Assembly: GCA_965229605.1 (NCBI GenBank)
Contig: OZ245892.1
Coordinates: forward strand, 1,922,001 to 1,986,000
Reading direction: 5' to 3'
DNA length: 64,000 nucleotides
Source: G965229605 sp965229605
Lineage (GTDB): Bacteria > Pseudomonadota > Alphaproteobacteria > CBDDJK01
Positions 8,377 through 17,582 of the stretch are shown here, in pieces. Every line of letters starts with the position of its first letter. The first letter of the stretch is position 1. Below the pieces are notes generated by a model. It ran no database searches, had not been told where the DNA came from, and worked only from the letters and a program-made list of their open reading frames with translations. A program made the position numbers and the translations under genes.

Positions 8377-9834
8377 ATGATCCATCAAGTCGAGTTTGGG
8401 GACTTTCAAACATCCCGGGATTTGGCAGACCGTGTGTGTGAAAAGCTGAAAGAGGCAGGGCTTTATCCGACTTCTGTCATTGAGCCAACGTGCGGTCTTG
8501 GGAATTTCACTGAATCAGCACGAAAGTCCTTTTCCACGGCTAGAGAATTTCGCGGGTTCGAGATTGATCCTGATTACGTTAACAGGGCCAGACAACGGTT
8601 TGCCGATGATAATTCGGTAGAGATCATCGAGTGCGATGTCATGCAAGAGGGATTGTTTCCAACAAACAATATACCCAAAAACTGCTTAATACTTGGCAAC
8701 CCGCCATGGACAACCAATTCAACGATGGGATGCATCAATGGGGCCAATCTGCCTGAAAAAAGTAATATTTACGGATTGCAAGGGCTAGATGCTCTTACAG
8801 GCAAGAGTAATTTTGATATTTCTGAATGGATGCTGATGCATTTTACAAAGCTGCTGATCGGAACCGATGGCTATCTGGCCATGCTGGTTAAAACTTCTGT
8901 GGCACGGAAAATCATCAACCACCTCTTCAAAAGCAAGACAAGCCTTCGGCATATTTCGCTGCATAAAATTGATGCTATGATTGAGTTTAATGTGTCTGTA
9001 GATGCCTGTTTACTCATTGTTTGTTTTTCTGCAACAAAGGCGAGTGTGCTCAGAAGCTGCAAGATTTATAATAGCCTTGAACAAAAGGCCCCCGCTGCTG
9101 TGATTGGATGGCGGCATGGAAAACTTATTTCTAACCCGGATACGTTTGATCGACTTTCAGACAGGTATCTCGCCTGCTCAAAACCGGAAAACCCCTGGAG
9201 GTCGGGAATGAAGCACGATTGCTCCAGAGTCTTCGAGTTGAAAAGGCAGGGCAACAGTCTGGTTAATGGCTATGGGGAACCTGTGGATGTTGAAGAGAAA
9301 TTTTTGTTCCCTCTCATGAAAGGCACCGATCTGGCCCTCACAAGAGATATTAGCAGATGGGTAATATGCCCGCAAAGAGAAGTCGGTGAAAATACAGAAC
9401 GGCTTAAAATTCTTGCGCCAAAACTATGGGCATATCTTGAATCATATTCAAAAGAACTGGCGGCACGGCGAAGCAGGATTTATATGAACAAGCCGAATTT
9501 CTCAGTTTTTGGAATAGGCTTATATTCTTTTCAACCTTGGAAAATTGCCATTTCTGGACTCCATAAATCATACGGCTTCAGACTGGTGGAGCCATACGAA
9601 AACAAACCTGTCCTTTTTGATGACACCTGTTATCAGATTTCTTTTGCAGACAAGGCAAAGGCAAAGCGTGTCTTTAAGAAAATTATGTCACAGCCCTGTA
9701 TTGAGTTTCTGGAATCAATGACTTTCTGGGATAATAAAAGGCCTATTACAGCCGAAATATTAAATCTGCTCTGCATTGACGACTATTCGCAGCCGCATTT
9801 CAATTTGCCTATGGGTGAAAGCCAGAGTGTATAA
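8377..9834 (+). CDS. DNA adenine N6-methyltransferase of a type II R-M system
   Basis: SAM-dependent DNA methylase, 485 residues, intact. The SAM motif I reads EPTCGLGNF (36-44), the acidic residue of motif II follows in GFEIDP, and the catalytic motif IV is NPPW (108-111), the amino-methylase (mostly N6-adenine) hallmark. The region after residue about 250 is not recognisable to me and probably holds the target-recognition domain; the recognition sequence cannot be read from this. It follows the broken endonuclease by 2 bp. Base composition is visibly AT-richer than leuA or ftsH, in line with horizontal acquisition. It may now be a solitary methylase. Confidence 0.87.
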   Translation: MIHQVEFGDFQTSRDLADRVCEKLKEAGLYPTSVIEPTCGLGNFTESARKSFSTAREFRGFEIDPDYVNRARQRFADDNSVEIIECDVMQEGLFPTNNIPKNCLILGNPPWTTNSTMGCINGANLPEKSNIYGLQGLDALTGKSNFDISEWMLMHFTKLLIGTDGYLAMLVKTSVARKIINHLFKSKTSLRHISLHKIDAMIEFNVSVDACLLIVCFSATKASVLRSCKIYNSLEQKAPAAVIGWRHGKLISNPDTFDRLSDRYLACSKPENPWRSGMKHDCSRVFELKRQGNSLVNGYGEPVDVEEKFLFPLMKGTDLALTRDISRWVICPQREVGENTERLKILAPKLWAYLESYSKELAARRSRIYMNKPNFSVFGIGLYSFQPWKIAISGLHKSYGFRLVEPYENKPVLFDDTCYQISFADKAKAKRVFKKIMSQPCIEFLESMTFWDNKRPITAEILNLLCIDDYSQPHFNLPMGESQSV

Positions 9835-9875
9835 CCGTTCCATCCAAAAGATAAACGATGTATCAGCGCGATCAG

Positions 9876-10310
9876 CTATTGCCTGAGTTCACGCGGCTGT
9901 TTCACCCGGATCAGATAGCCTTCTTTAAGTTTGAAAGAAAACTCGGCACTGCCCCAGGGTGGATATCTCACATCAGAACATTCAAAGCCGCTATCCTTGA
10001 TTTCGTCTCTGATATTGCCAAGGTCTGATACGCAGATAATAATCTCAATCCCCTTACCGCCTTCACCCGGTTCTGGCAGTACCCAATGGCTCTCACTAGA
10101 TTTATTCTTCGATGGAGAAAATAACATCAGGTCGAAGTGAGCCGGATGTCTCAACTGCCGCCAGCCAGGGTTTTCTTCAATCAATGAAAAGTTGAACAGC
10201 TTGCAGAACAAATGCGCATATTCGTCATAATGCTCCGTATAAAGTTCGATTTGCACCATTTCCCGCTCGTGCTTGTCCGCAAGCGTATGAATTGATGTTG
10301 TATTTGTCAT
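9876..10310 (-). CDS. VOC-fold (glyoxalase/bleomycin-resistance-like) protein
   Basis: 144 residues with the beta-alpha-beta-beta-beta pattern of vicinal-oxygen-chelate domains: VQIELYTEHYDEYAHLF, then WRQLRHPAHFDLMLFSP, and later IEIIICVSDLGNIRDEIKDSG with FSFKLKEGYLIRVKQP at the end. Members bind a metal or a small molecule; I cannot assign a substrate. It lies on the minus strand between the methylase and tilS, with only 29 bp to the divergent tilS start, and belongs compositionally with the AT-richer patch. A 12-bp direct repeat brackets it. Confidence 0.7.
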   Translation of the reverse strand: MTNTTSIHTLADKHEREMVQIELYTEHYDEYAHLFCKLFNFSLIEENPGWRQLRHPAHFDLMLFSPSKNKSSESHWVLPEPGEGGKGIEIIICVSDLGNIRDEIKDSGFECSDVRYPPWGSAEFSFKLKEGYLIRVKQPRELRQ

Positions 10311-10339
10311 GGCTGATTCTTCTCTTTAATCTGTGAACG

Positions 10340-11740
10340 ATGTATCAATCCCCAGATAGTGACTCTATAAACATCAAGGCCCTGTTTTCCCGATCAATGA
10401 CGGAAAACTGGCCTTGTACAACTGATGGAACGCCCCAAAACACCCCACATATCGGCCTTGCCTGTTCCGGTGGCGGCGATTCAATGGCACTGGTCTGTCT
10501 GGCGCAAAGCTGGTGTCAGGAACACCGCATACAGCTTCATGTGGCGGTTGTCGATCATCTGCTGCGCCCGGACTCAGGCAAAGATTCTCTGGCGACACAG
10601 CAATGGCTGGATGCACGCGGGATAAAAGCCGATATTCTGCGCGATTCATCCTCTGCCCCGAAAAACAGCAGATTGCAGGAAAAAGCCCGCTCCTATCGCT
10701 ACAAGCTGCTTGGCGACTGGATGGAGCAAAAAAATCTGTCCATTCTGCTGGTTGGCCATAATTTTGATGATCAGGTTGAAACAATCCTGCTGCGCCTGTC
10801 TCGCGGCAGTCATTGGCGCGGGCTGAAAGGTATGGCCGGATCAAGCCTTCTGTCGCCTGATGGCCTGCTGTCCACTCCCCCCAAATATATTCTGCGCCCG
10901 CTGCTTTCCTGTCGCCGTGACCGCTTGCGCCAGTTCTTGAATGATCAGGATTGGCCCTTTTTGAACGACCCGGCAAATGACAATCCAACCTTTACCCGCA
11001 TCTGGTGGCGGCAACATCTGCCGCACTTTGCAAAAACCGACATCAATGAGGATTCATTGACAAGACTTTCAGACCTTGCAAAGCGAATGGATGCACTGCG
11101 CCAGACCCGGCTTCATTTACTCTGCAACCGGCGTCTATGGATGCTGCCCGGCGGTGCCGTGCGTGCAGACCATGGGCTTTTTCACGATGCCGGACCTGAT
11201 CTGGGCAGCGAGTTACTGCGTGGCCTGCTGACTTTTCTTGGCACAAGGACTCACGGTCCACGCCAAGACGCCGTTGACCGGCTTTACCATAAAATCTGCA
11301 GTGCGACCTCTTCCACAAAACCGGACGCAACTCTTCACGGCGTACGCCTGATCACAGACCAACAGGGCTTGCTCTTTTTACGCGAAAATCCTGCCCCGCC
11401 CGTAAAATTACAAAAATTAAAATTACAAAAACTCCCCATTATCTGGGATCAACGCTATCGCCTCTATGGAGAAGACTTCTCTACCCTCCACCAATGGACT
11501 TTGGGCGCAATCGGTCAAAACCCGCTTGATGAAAAGCTAAAAAAACAGGCTCAACTCCCCGCAAAAGTTCTGAAAACCCTCCCCTGCCTGCGCAACCCGC
11601 AAGGCGAAATCAGACATATTCCCGACCTCGACTATTATCACCCAGACCAAACCAATAAAGAAAGAACCGCACTGGAAAATCTCTCGCTGGTTTTTTCGCG
11701 GTCTTCGCCCTTTTCTTTTCCACTCTCGCGGCTTATATAA
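10340..11740 (+). CDS. tilS: tRNA(Ile)-lysidine synthetase
   Basis: Converts C34 of tRNA-Ile(CAU) to lysidine so that AUA is read as isoleucine; essential in most bacteria. 466 residues. The ATP-pyrophosphatase P-loop is CSGGGDSM (42-49) following IGLA, and the catalytic domain continues with VVDHLLRPDS and GHNFDDQVETILLRLSRG. A TilS substrate-binding region follows. Directly upstream of ftsH (41 bp), a pairing widespread in proteobacteria. The start codon at 10340 lies inside a 12-bp sequence that also occurs beyond the VOC gene. Confidence 0.94.
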   Translation: MYQSPDSDSINIKALFSRSMTENWPCTTDGTPQNTPHIGLACSGGGDSMALVCLAQSWCQEHRIQLHVAVVDHLLRPDSGKDSLATQQWLDARGIKADILRDSSSAPKNSRLQEKARSYRYKLLGDWMEQKNLSILLVGHNFDDQVETILLRLSRGSHWRGLKGMAGSSLLSPDGLLSTPPKYILRPLLSCRRDRLRQFLNDQDWPFLNDPANDNPTFTRIWWRQHLPHFAKTDINEDSLTRLSDLAKRMDALRQTRLHLLCNRRLWMLPGGAVRADHGLFHDAGPDLGSELLRGLLTFLGTRTHGPRQDAVDRLYHKICSATSSTKPDATLHGVRLITDQQGLLFLRENPAPPVKLQKLKLQKLPIIWDQRYRLYGEDFSTLHQWTLGAIGQNPLDEKLKKQAQLPAKVLKTLPCLRNPQGEIRHIPDLDYYHPDQTNKERTALENLSLVFSRSSPFSFPLSRLI

Positions 11741-11781
11741 CCTACAAGAAATCACCTCTATCCTTCAAAAAGACCGCGCAC

Positions 11782-13752
11782 ATGAATGTATCGAAAAAGA
11801 ACCTGCTGACCTGGCTTGTCATCCTGGTGACCATCGCCTTCCTCTATAACATGTTCGACACCAATAATCAGCAAACCGGAAATGTCATCAGCTATTCAGA
11901 ATTCCTTAATCAGGTCGAGCTCGGAAATGTCCGTAACGTCACCATAGACGACGATACACTCGCCGGGACCTATGTCGGCGGCGGCACCTTTAATACCTAT
12001 GCCCCCAGCGATCCCGACATGATCAGCAATCTGCGCGAACGCAACGTCTCTATCGAAGTCAGCCCGCCCGATAGCGGCATGCCTACCCTGCTGGCCATCC
12101 TGATCAACTGGTTCCCGATGCTGCTGTTGATCGGGGTATGGATTTTCCTGTTTCGCCAGATGCAAGGCGGCGGACGCGGGGCCATGGGCTTTGGCAAATC
12201 ACGCGCCCGGCTGCTGACCGAACAATCTGGCAAGGTCACCTTTGAAGATGTTGCCGGGATTGATGAATCAAAACAGGAATTGCAGGAAGTCGTTGAATTT
12301 CTAAAAGACCCGCAGAAATTCTCGACACTTGGCGGCAAGATTCCAAAAGGGGTGCTGCTGATTGGCCCGCCCGGTACCGGGAAAACGTTGACGGCGCGCG
12401 CCGTTGCTGGCGAAGCCGATGTGCCTTTCTTCACCATTTCCGGCTCTGATTTTGTTGAAATGTTTGTCGGGGTCGGGGCCAGCCGGGTGCGCGATATGTT
12501 TGAACAGGGCAAGAAAAGCGCGCCCTGCATCATCTTTATTGATGAAATTGACGCGGTTGGACGGCATCGCGGGGCCGGGCTTGGTGGCGGCAATGACGAA
12601 CGTGAACAAACGCTCAACCAGTTGCTGGTTGAAATGGACGGCTTTGAATCCTCACAAGGCGTGATCATTATCGCCGCAACCAACCGGCCCGATGTGCTGG
12701 ACCCGGCCTTGCTGCGGCCTGGTCGCTTTGACCGGCAGGTGGTTGTTCCCAACCCCGATATCAATGGCCGGGAAAAAATCCTGCTGGTTCATATGCGCGA
12801 TACGCCCTTGGCGCCGGATGTCAGTGCCAAGGTGATTGCCCGTGGCACCCCCGGCTTTTCCGGGGCTGATCTGGCCAATCTGGTCAATGAAGCCGCTTTG
12901 CTGGCAGCCCGGCGCAACCGGCGTGTGGTCTCGATGCGGGAAATGGAAGATGCCAAGGATAAAGTCCTGATGGGGGCCGAACGCCGCTCGCTCGCCATGT
13001 CGGAAGAAGAAAAGAAACTCACTGCCTATCACGAAGCCGGTCATGCGCTGGTCGGCCTCAAAGTCCCGGGCAATGACCCACTTCATAAAGTGACGATCAT
13101 CCCGCGCGGGCGGGCTTTGGGGGTCACCATGAACCTGCCGGAACGCGACCGGCTGGGCTATAAAAAATCGGAAATGACCGCCAAACTCGCCATGATTTAC
13201 GGGGGACGCGAAGCTGAAGACATCATTTTTGGTGCAGAACAGGTCACGACCGGGGCTTCAAACGATATCATGCAGGCTACCCGCATGGCCCGGGCGATGG
13301 TCACTGAATACGGAATGTCCGATAAACTCGGGGCTTTGCGCTATAACGAAAATCAGGACGAGGTTTTTCTTGGCCATTCAGTTGCCAGGCAGCAAAATAT
13401 CTCGGAACAGACCGCGCAGCTGATTGATGAAGAAGTGCGCCGCCTCTGCGAAACTGCCCGCAAAAAAGCCCGCGAAATTCTGGATGGCTGTCTCGATGAA
13501 CTCCACCTGCTTTCAAAGGCTCTGCTGGAGCATGAAACCTTGTCCGGGGAAGAAGTGGACCGCCTGCTGCGCGGCGAATCTATCCGGGAGGAAGATGAAT
13601 CCGGCAGCACACCGGCTGCTCCCTCGACCTCGGCCTTTCCGCAATCGGGCGAAAAAAGCGGCAGCAAGACCAGAAAGAAATCCAGCCGGAAAAACCCTGC
13701 CGGATCAGAAGACGCCCCTGATCCCGATGATGCAAAGCCGACTCCGGCTTAA
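11782..13752 (+). CDS. ftsH: ATP-dependent zinc metalloprotease FtsH
   Basis: Inner-membrane AAA+ protease that degrades misfolded membrane proteins and regulators such as LpxC or sigma-32. 656 residues: first membrane helix about 8-23, periplasmic domain, second helix about 102-125, then the AAA domain with Walker A GPPGTGKT (195-202), Walker B IIFIDE (250-255), second region of homology near 300-320, and the zinc site HEAGH (417-421). The C-terminal 50 residues are a low-complexity Ser/Lys/Pro tail. Downstream of tilS and 29 bp upstream of argB. Confidence 0.97.
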   Translation: MNVSKKNLLTWLVILVTIAFLYNMFDTNNQQTGNVISYSEFLNQVELGNVRNVTIDDDTLAGTYVGGGTFNTYAPSDPDMISNLRERNVSIEVSPPDSGMPTLLAILINWFPMLLLIGVWIFLFRQMQGGGRGAMGFGKSRARLLTEQSGKVTFEDVAGIDESKQELQEVVEFLKDPQKFSTLGGKIPKGVLLIGPPGTGKTLTARAVAGEADVPFFTISGSDFVEMFVGVGASRVRDMFEQGKKSAPCIIFIDEIDAVGRHRGAGLGGGNDEREQTLNQLLVEMDGFESSQGVIIIAATNRPDVLDPALLRPGRFDRQVVVPNPDINGREKILLVHMRDTPLAPDVSAKVIARGTPGFSGADLANLVNEAALLAARRNRRVVSMREMEDAKDKVLMGAERRSLAMSEEEKKLTAYHEAGHALVGLKVPGNDPLHKVTIIPRGRALGVTMNLPERDRLGYKKSEMTAKLAMIYGGREAEDIIFGAEQVTTGASNDIMQATRMARAMVTEYGMSDKLGALRYNENQDEVFLGHSVARQQNISEQTAQLIDEEVRRLCETARKKAREILDGCLDELHLLSKALLEHETLSGEEVDRLLRGESIREEDESGSTPAAPSTSAFPQSGEKSGSKTRKKSSRKNPAGSEDAPDPDDAKPTPA

Positions 13753-13781
13753 CTGCGTGATTCCACAAAAAGCCGGTTTCT

Positions 13782-14693
13782 ATGAACAGGAAAGACCTGC
13801 GCGATGACTGGCTGGCAAAAGCCGATGTCCTGACCGAGGCCCTGCCCTTTATGCGCCGCTATGCCGGAAAGCGCGTAGTGATCAAATATGGCGGACATGC
13901 CATGGGGGACCGGACTGTGGCCCGGCTTTTTGCCCAGGATATTGTCCTGTTGAAGCAGGTGGGCATTCACCCGATCATCGTCCATGGTGGCGGCCCGCAA
14001 ATTGGTGATATGCTCAAGCGGCTGGAAATCAAAAGCGATTTTGTGGACGGGCTGCGAGTCACCGATTCAGCCACGGTTGAGGTGGTTGAGATGGTGCTGG
14101 CCGGGCGCATCAATAAAGAGATCGTGGCCTTGATTCAAGGCGTTGGCGGGCGAGCCGTTGGTCTAAGCGGCAAAGACGGCGGGATGATTCAGGCCCGCAA
14201 GCTCACCCGCACCCGCCCGACAACCGATTCCAATATTGAAAAGAATATTGATCTTGGCTTTGTTGGCGAGCCTTCTTCGGTTGACCCGACCCTGCTGGAG
14301 GACCTTCTTCACACCGGCTTTATCCCGGTCATAGCCCCGCTTGGACTCGGAGAAGGAGAAGGAGACGAGGGCCAGACCTTTAACATCAACGCCGATACGG
14401 CGGCTGGCGCGATTGCCGGTGCCTTGCAGGCCGAACGGCTATTGATGCTGACAGATATTGAAGGCGTGCTTGACGGCGAGGGAGCTTTGCTGCGTAATCT
14501 ATCACCAAAGACAGCCAGAAGCCTGATGGCTGATGGAACCATCGCAGGTGGCATGATCCCCAAAGTCCAGACCTGCCTGGATGCGGTTGCTGCCGGAGCC
14601 AAAGCCGCCGTGATACTGGATGGTCGGGTGCCACACGCCCTCTTGCTTGAAATCTTTACGACTCTGGGGGCTGGCACCTATGTCGGGGACTAG
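13782..14693 (+). CDS. argB: Acetylglutamate kinase
   Basis: Phosphorylates N-acetylglutamate, the second step of arginine synthesis. 303 residues of the amino-acid kinase fold. KYGGHAM (35-41) is the phosphate-binding Gly-Gly motif, VHGGGPQIGDML (67-78) binds acetylglutamate, and FNINADTAAGAIAGAL is the later signature. The short N-terminal helix before RVVIKYGG is the type found in arginine-inhibited hexameric enzymes, so feedback control is likely (inference). It sits between ftsH and the ribosomal protein operon; argF is about 3.5 kb further on. Confidence 0.95.
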   Translation: MNRKDLRDDWLAKADVLTEALPFMRRYAGKRVVIKYGGHAMGDRTVARLFAQDIVLLKQVGIHPIIVHGGGPQIGDMLKRLEIKSDFVDGLRVTDSATVEVVEMVLAGRINKEIVALIQGVGGRAVGLSGKDGGMIQARKLTRTRPTTDSNIEKNIDLGFVGEPSSVDPTLLEDLLHTGFIPVIAPLGLGEGEGDEGQTFNINADTAAGAIAGALQAERLLMLTDIEGVLDGEGALLRNLSPKTARSLMADGTIAGGMIPKVQTCLDAVAAGAKAAVILDGRVPHALLLEIFTTLGAGTYVGD

Positions 14694-14708
14694 ACCCTGA
14701 TTATCTGG

Positions 14709-14737
14709 TTGCCAAAGCCGCTCAAGCCCCCTATAGC
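14709..14737 (+). promoter_or_regulatory. Probable sigma-70 promoter of rpsB-tsf
   Basis: TTGCCA (14709-14714) and TATAGC (14732-14737) are separated by exactly 17 bp. Transcription would start near 14744 and give a leader of about 137 nt before the rpsB ATG, enough for the structured element described next. Confidence 0.5.
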
Positions 14738-14779
14738 AGCCTCACTGATCAAGCACAGACGTTTTATCAGAAATTCTCA

Positions 14780-14854
14780 CAGGAAGCGGGCCGCCGAAAA
14801 AGCGGTTCCTCCGTTCCGGTGCCGGTTTGATCCGGCCACGGGCTTCCTGGCGGC
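14780..14854 (+). promoter_or_regulatory. Structured 5' leader of rpsB, possible S2 autoregulatory element
   Basis: An 8-bp stem CAGGAAGC (14780-14787) / GCTTCCTG (14842-14849) encloses a 5-bp hairpin GCCGG-TTTGAT-CCGGC (14821-14836). A second pairing, GCCGCC (14790-14795) with GGCGGC (14849-14854), crosses the first helix, so the two can form a pseudoknot or exclude one another. The element ends about 26 nt before the rpsB start. Autoregulatory S2 leaders are known in other proteobacteria; that this is one is inference. Confidence 0.45.
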
Positions 14855-14880
14855 TTAACCGGAAACCAAACGAGGACAAA

Positions 14881-15768
14881 ATGTCAAATATTCCGACTTT
14901 TACCATGCGCCAGCTGCTTGAGGCCGGTGTGCATTACGGCCATACCACCCGGCGCTGGAACCCCAAGATGAAGCCTTTTCTTTTTGGAGAGCGCAACCGC
15001 ATTCATATCATTGATCTTGATCAGACTGTGCCGATGCTTGGCCAGGCCTTGCAAGCCCTTTACGAGGTCAGTGTCAGCGGCGGGCGGGTTTTATTTGTTG
15101 GCACCAAGCGGCAAGCTCAGGATATGATCAAGGAATATGCGGTCAAATGCGGTCAATATTATGTGAATCACCGGTGGCTTGGCGGCACGATGACGAACTG
15201 GAAGACGGTTTCGGTTTCGATTCGCAAGTTGAAGGAGCTGGAAGAGCGTCTGTCCAATCAGGAAGAGGTCGAAGGTCTGACCAAGCGCGAGCGTCTTGGC
15301 CTGATGCGCCAAAAGGATAAATACGAGCGTGCGCTTGGCGGGATCAAGGACATGGGTGGCACGCCGGATATTTTATTTGTGATTGACACCAACAAGGACC
15401 AGATTGCGGTGCAGGAAGCGGTGACCATGGGGCTTCCTGTGGTTGCGATCATTGATTCCAATTCAACGCCAGAAGGGGTGACCTATCCGATTCCGGGCAA
15501 TGATGATGCGCGCCGCGCGATTAAGCTTTATTGCGAGCTTGCGGCACAGGCTGTGCTGAATGGTCTTCAGGCTTCTTTGGGCAATGCCGGGATTGACATT
15601 GGCAGCGGTGAGGAAGCTCCGCAGATGGATGTTGATGAAGGTGCGGCTGACGAGGTTGCGGCTACCGAAGTTGCGGTTGCTGAAGAGGCACCGGAAGAAA
15701 CAGCAGCAGAAGATACGCCTGTAGGTGATGCGGCAACAGAAGAAAACGACCCGGCACCAGCAAGCTAA
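14881..15768 (+). CDS. rpsB: 30S ribosomal protein S2
   Basis: Small-subunit protein S2, 295 residues. Starts MSNIPTFTMRQLLEAGVHYGH with the conserved S2 motif VHYGHTTRRWNPKM, then NHRWLGGTMTNW and VIDSNSTPEGVTYPIPGNDDA. The last 50-55 residues form an acidic Ala/Glu/Asp-rich extension absent from E. coli S2. The ATG at 14881 was chosen over an upstream in-frame start because the family begins here and the extra 18 residues have no homology. First gene of rpsB-tsf-pyrH-frr. Confidence 0.96.
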   Translation: MSNIPTFTMRQLLEAGVHYGHTTRRWNPKMKPFLFGERNRIHIIDLDQTVPMLGQALQALYEVSVSGGRVLFVGTKRQAQDMIKEYAVKCGQYYVNHRWLGGTMTNWKTVSVSIRKLKELEERLSNQEEVEGLTKRERLGLMRQKDKYERALGGIKDMGGTPDILFVIDTNKDQIAVQEAVTMGLPVVAIIDSNSTPEGVTYPIPGNDDARRAIKLYCELAAQAVLNGLQASLGNAGIDIGSGEEAPQMDVDEGAADEVAATEVAVAEEAPEETAAEDTPVGDAATEENDPAPAS

Positions 15769-15828
15769 TCATTGGCAAGCTAATATTTCCAGCGGGAATG
15801 ATCAGATAAATCAGTGAAAGGATTATAA

Positions 15829-16815
15829 ATGAGTGTATCAGCATCAGATGTCAAAGCATTGCGGGAGAAAACCGGTGCCGGGATGATGGACTGCAAAAAG
15901 GCTTTGAGCGAAAGCAACGGCGACTTTGAGGCTGCCACTGACTGGCTGCGCAAGAAGGGTCTTTCGGCAGCCGCAAAGAAGTCTGATCGGGTTGCGGCGG
16001 AAGGTCTGGTTGCTCTTGCGCTTGGCGATATGTCGCAGGCGGGGCAGTCCGGTGTGCTGGTTGAGTTGAATGCGGAAACGGATTTTGTGGCCCGCAACGC
16101 CCAGTTTCAGGGGCTGGTTGGCGGCATAGCCAAAGCCGCACTCGGACAAGAAACAAAATCCGGCCCGGGTGATCTTGAGGCCTTGAAAGGGCTGAATTTC
16201 CCGGGGTCAGAGCGCAGTGTTGCCGATGAAATCACCCATCAGATTGCAACCATCGGCGAAAATATGTCTTTGCGGCGGGTTGAGCATCTTGCGGCAGAAA
16301 ACGGGGTTGTGTCGGGCTATATCCACGGGCCGGCTGACCCTTCAACGCCGGAAGGCCAGCGGCTTGGCCGGATAGCCGTGCTGGTTTCGCTTGAGTCTGC
16401 CGGAGATTTGAGCGCAGATGGCAAACAGTCTTTAAGTGATCTGGCCCGCAAGATTGCCATGCATGTGGCGGCGGCCCGCCCGCGCGCGCTGGACCGGGAG
16501 TCGCTGGATGCGGCAGAGGTTGAGCGGGAGCGCACGATTTTAAAGGATCAGGCCTTGCAGGAAGGCCGTCCGCCAGAGATTGTTGAGAAGATGGTTGATG
16601 GGAGGATGCGCAAGTTTTTTGCTGAATCGGTTTTGCTTGAGCAAATCTATGTGATGGATAACGAGCGCACGATTGCCAAAGTCATTGAGGATACCGGCAA
16701 AGAGCTTGGCAGTGACGTCAAGCTGTCGGGCTATCTGCGTTTTGAGCTTGGCGAGGGCATTGCCCGCAAGGAGGATAATTTTGCTGCAGAGGTTGCTGCG
16801 GCTGTTCAAAGCTAG
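15829..16815 (+). CDS. tsf: Elongation factor Ts
   Basis: Nucleotide-exchange factor that recharges EF-Tu with GTP. 328 residues, slightly longer than E. coli EF-Ts. The N-terminal UBA-like domain ends in KTGAGMMDCKKAL (about 15-27), the standard signature, followed by ELNAETDFVARN, the EF-Tu-contact sequence. Second gene of the block, 60 bp after rpsB and 27 bp before pyrH. A 15-bp imperfect palindrome begins at its stop codon. Confidence 0.96.
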   Translation: MSVSASDVKALREKTGAGMMDCKKALSESNGDFEAATDWLRKKGLSAAAKKSDRVAAEGLVALALGDMSQAGQSGVLVELNAETDFVARNAQFQGLVGGIAKAALGQETKSGPGDLEALKGLNFPGSERSVADEITHQIATIGENMSLRRVEHLAAENGVVSGYIHGPADPSTPEGQRLGRIAVLVSLESAGDLSADGKQSLSDLARKIAMHVAAARPRALDRESLDAAEVERERTILKDQALQEGRPPEIVEKMVDGRMRKFFAESVLLEQIYVMDNERTIAKVIEDTGKELGSDVKLSGYLRFELGEGIARKEDNFAAEVAAAVQS

Positions 16816-16842
16816 GGTCAGGACCCTGGAAGGAAGCGACCG

Positions 16843-17550
16843 ATGTCCCCGCATTATCACCGCGTTTTGTTGAAATTATCCGGTGAGGTTCTTGGCGGAC
16901 CGGCAGGCACAGGCTTTGACCCGGCGGTTTTGAACCGGCTGGCAGAGGAGATTCGGGCGGTTCGGGCGCAAGGTGTGCAGCTTTGTCTGGTGATTGGTGG
17001 CGGCAATATTTTTCGGGGCATGGCCGGTTTTGCAGGGATTGAGCGCACCACGGGTGATCATATAGGCATGTTGGCGACGGTAATGAATGCGCTGGCGATG
17101 CAGGCGGTTTTGGAGAATATGGATGTGCCGACCCGGGTTTTGTCTGCGATTCCGATTCAAACGGTGTGCGAGCCTTATATCCGGCGGCGTGCGATTCGCC
17201 ATCTGGAGAAGGACCGGATTGTGATTTTTGCGGCGGGGACGGGCAATCCTTATTTTACGACGGATTCTGCGGCGGCTTTGCGGGCATCCGAGATGGATTG
17301 CCAGGTTTTGTTAAAAGGAACGAAGGTTGATGGAGTCTATGATCGCGACCCGGCTAAATTCCCGGATGCCAAGCGTTTTCAGACGATTTCGCATCAAGAG
17401 GTTTTGGAGCGCGATTTGAGGGTTATGGACGGGTCGGCTATTTCTTTAAGCCGTGAGAAGGGGATTCCGGTTCTGGTTTTTTCGATAGAGGAGCCGGGTG
17501 CGATGAACGAGATTATTTTGGGTCGGGGACGTTATACGAAGATCACCTGA
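16843..17550 (+). CDS. pyrH: Uridylate kinase (UMP kinase)
   Basis: Phosphorylates UMP to UDP; hexameric amino-acid-kinase fold, feedback-controlled by UTP and GTP in the family. 235 residues. LLKLSGEVLGG is the N-terminal phosphate-binding motif, IGGGNIFRG binds UMP, and FTTDSAAALRASEM is the ATP-side signature. A Shine-Dalgarno (GGAAG) precedes the ATG. Third gene of the translation block. Confidence 0.96.
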   Translation: MSPHYHRVLLKLSGEVLGGPAGTGFDPAVLNRLAEEIRAVRAQGVQLCLVIGGGNIFRGMAGFAGIERTTGDHIGMLATVMNALAMQAVLENMDVPTRVLSAIPIQTVCEPYIRRRAIRHLEKDRIVIFAAGTGNPYFTTDSAAALRASEMDCQVLLKGTKVDGVYDRDPAKFPDAKRFQTISHQEVLERDLRVMDGSAISLSREKGIPVLVFSIEEPGAMNEIILGRGRYTKIT

Positions 17551-17582
17551 TTTGTTATGAGGCACTGACTGGAGGAAATCTG

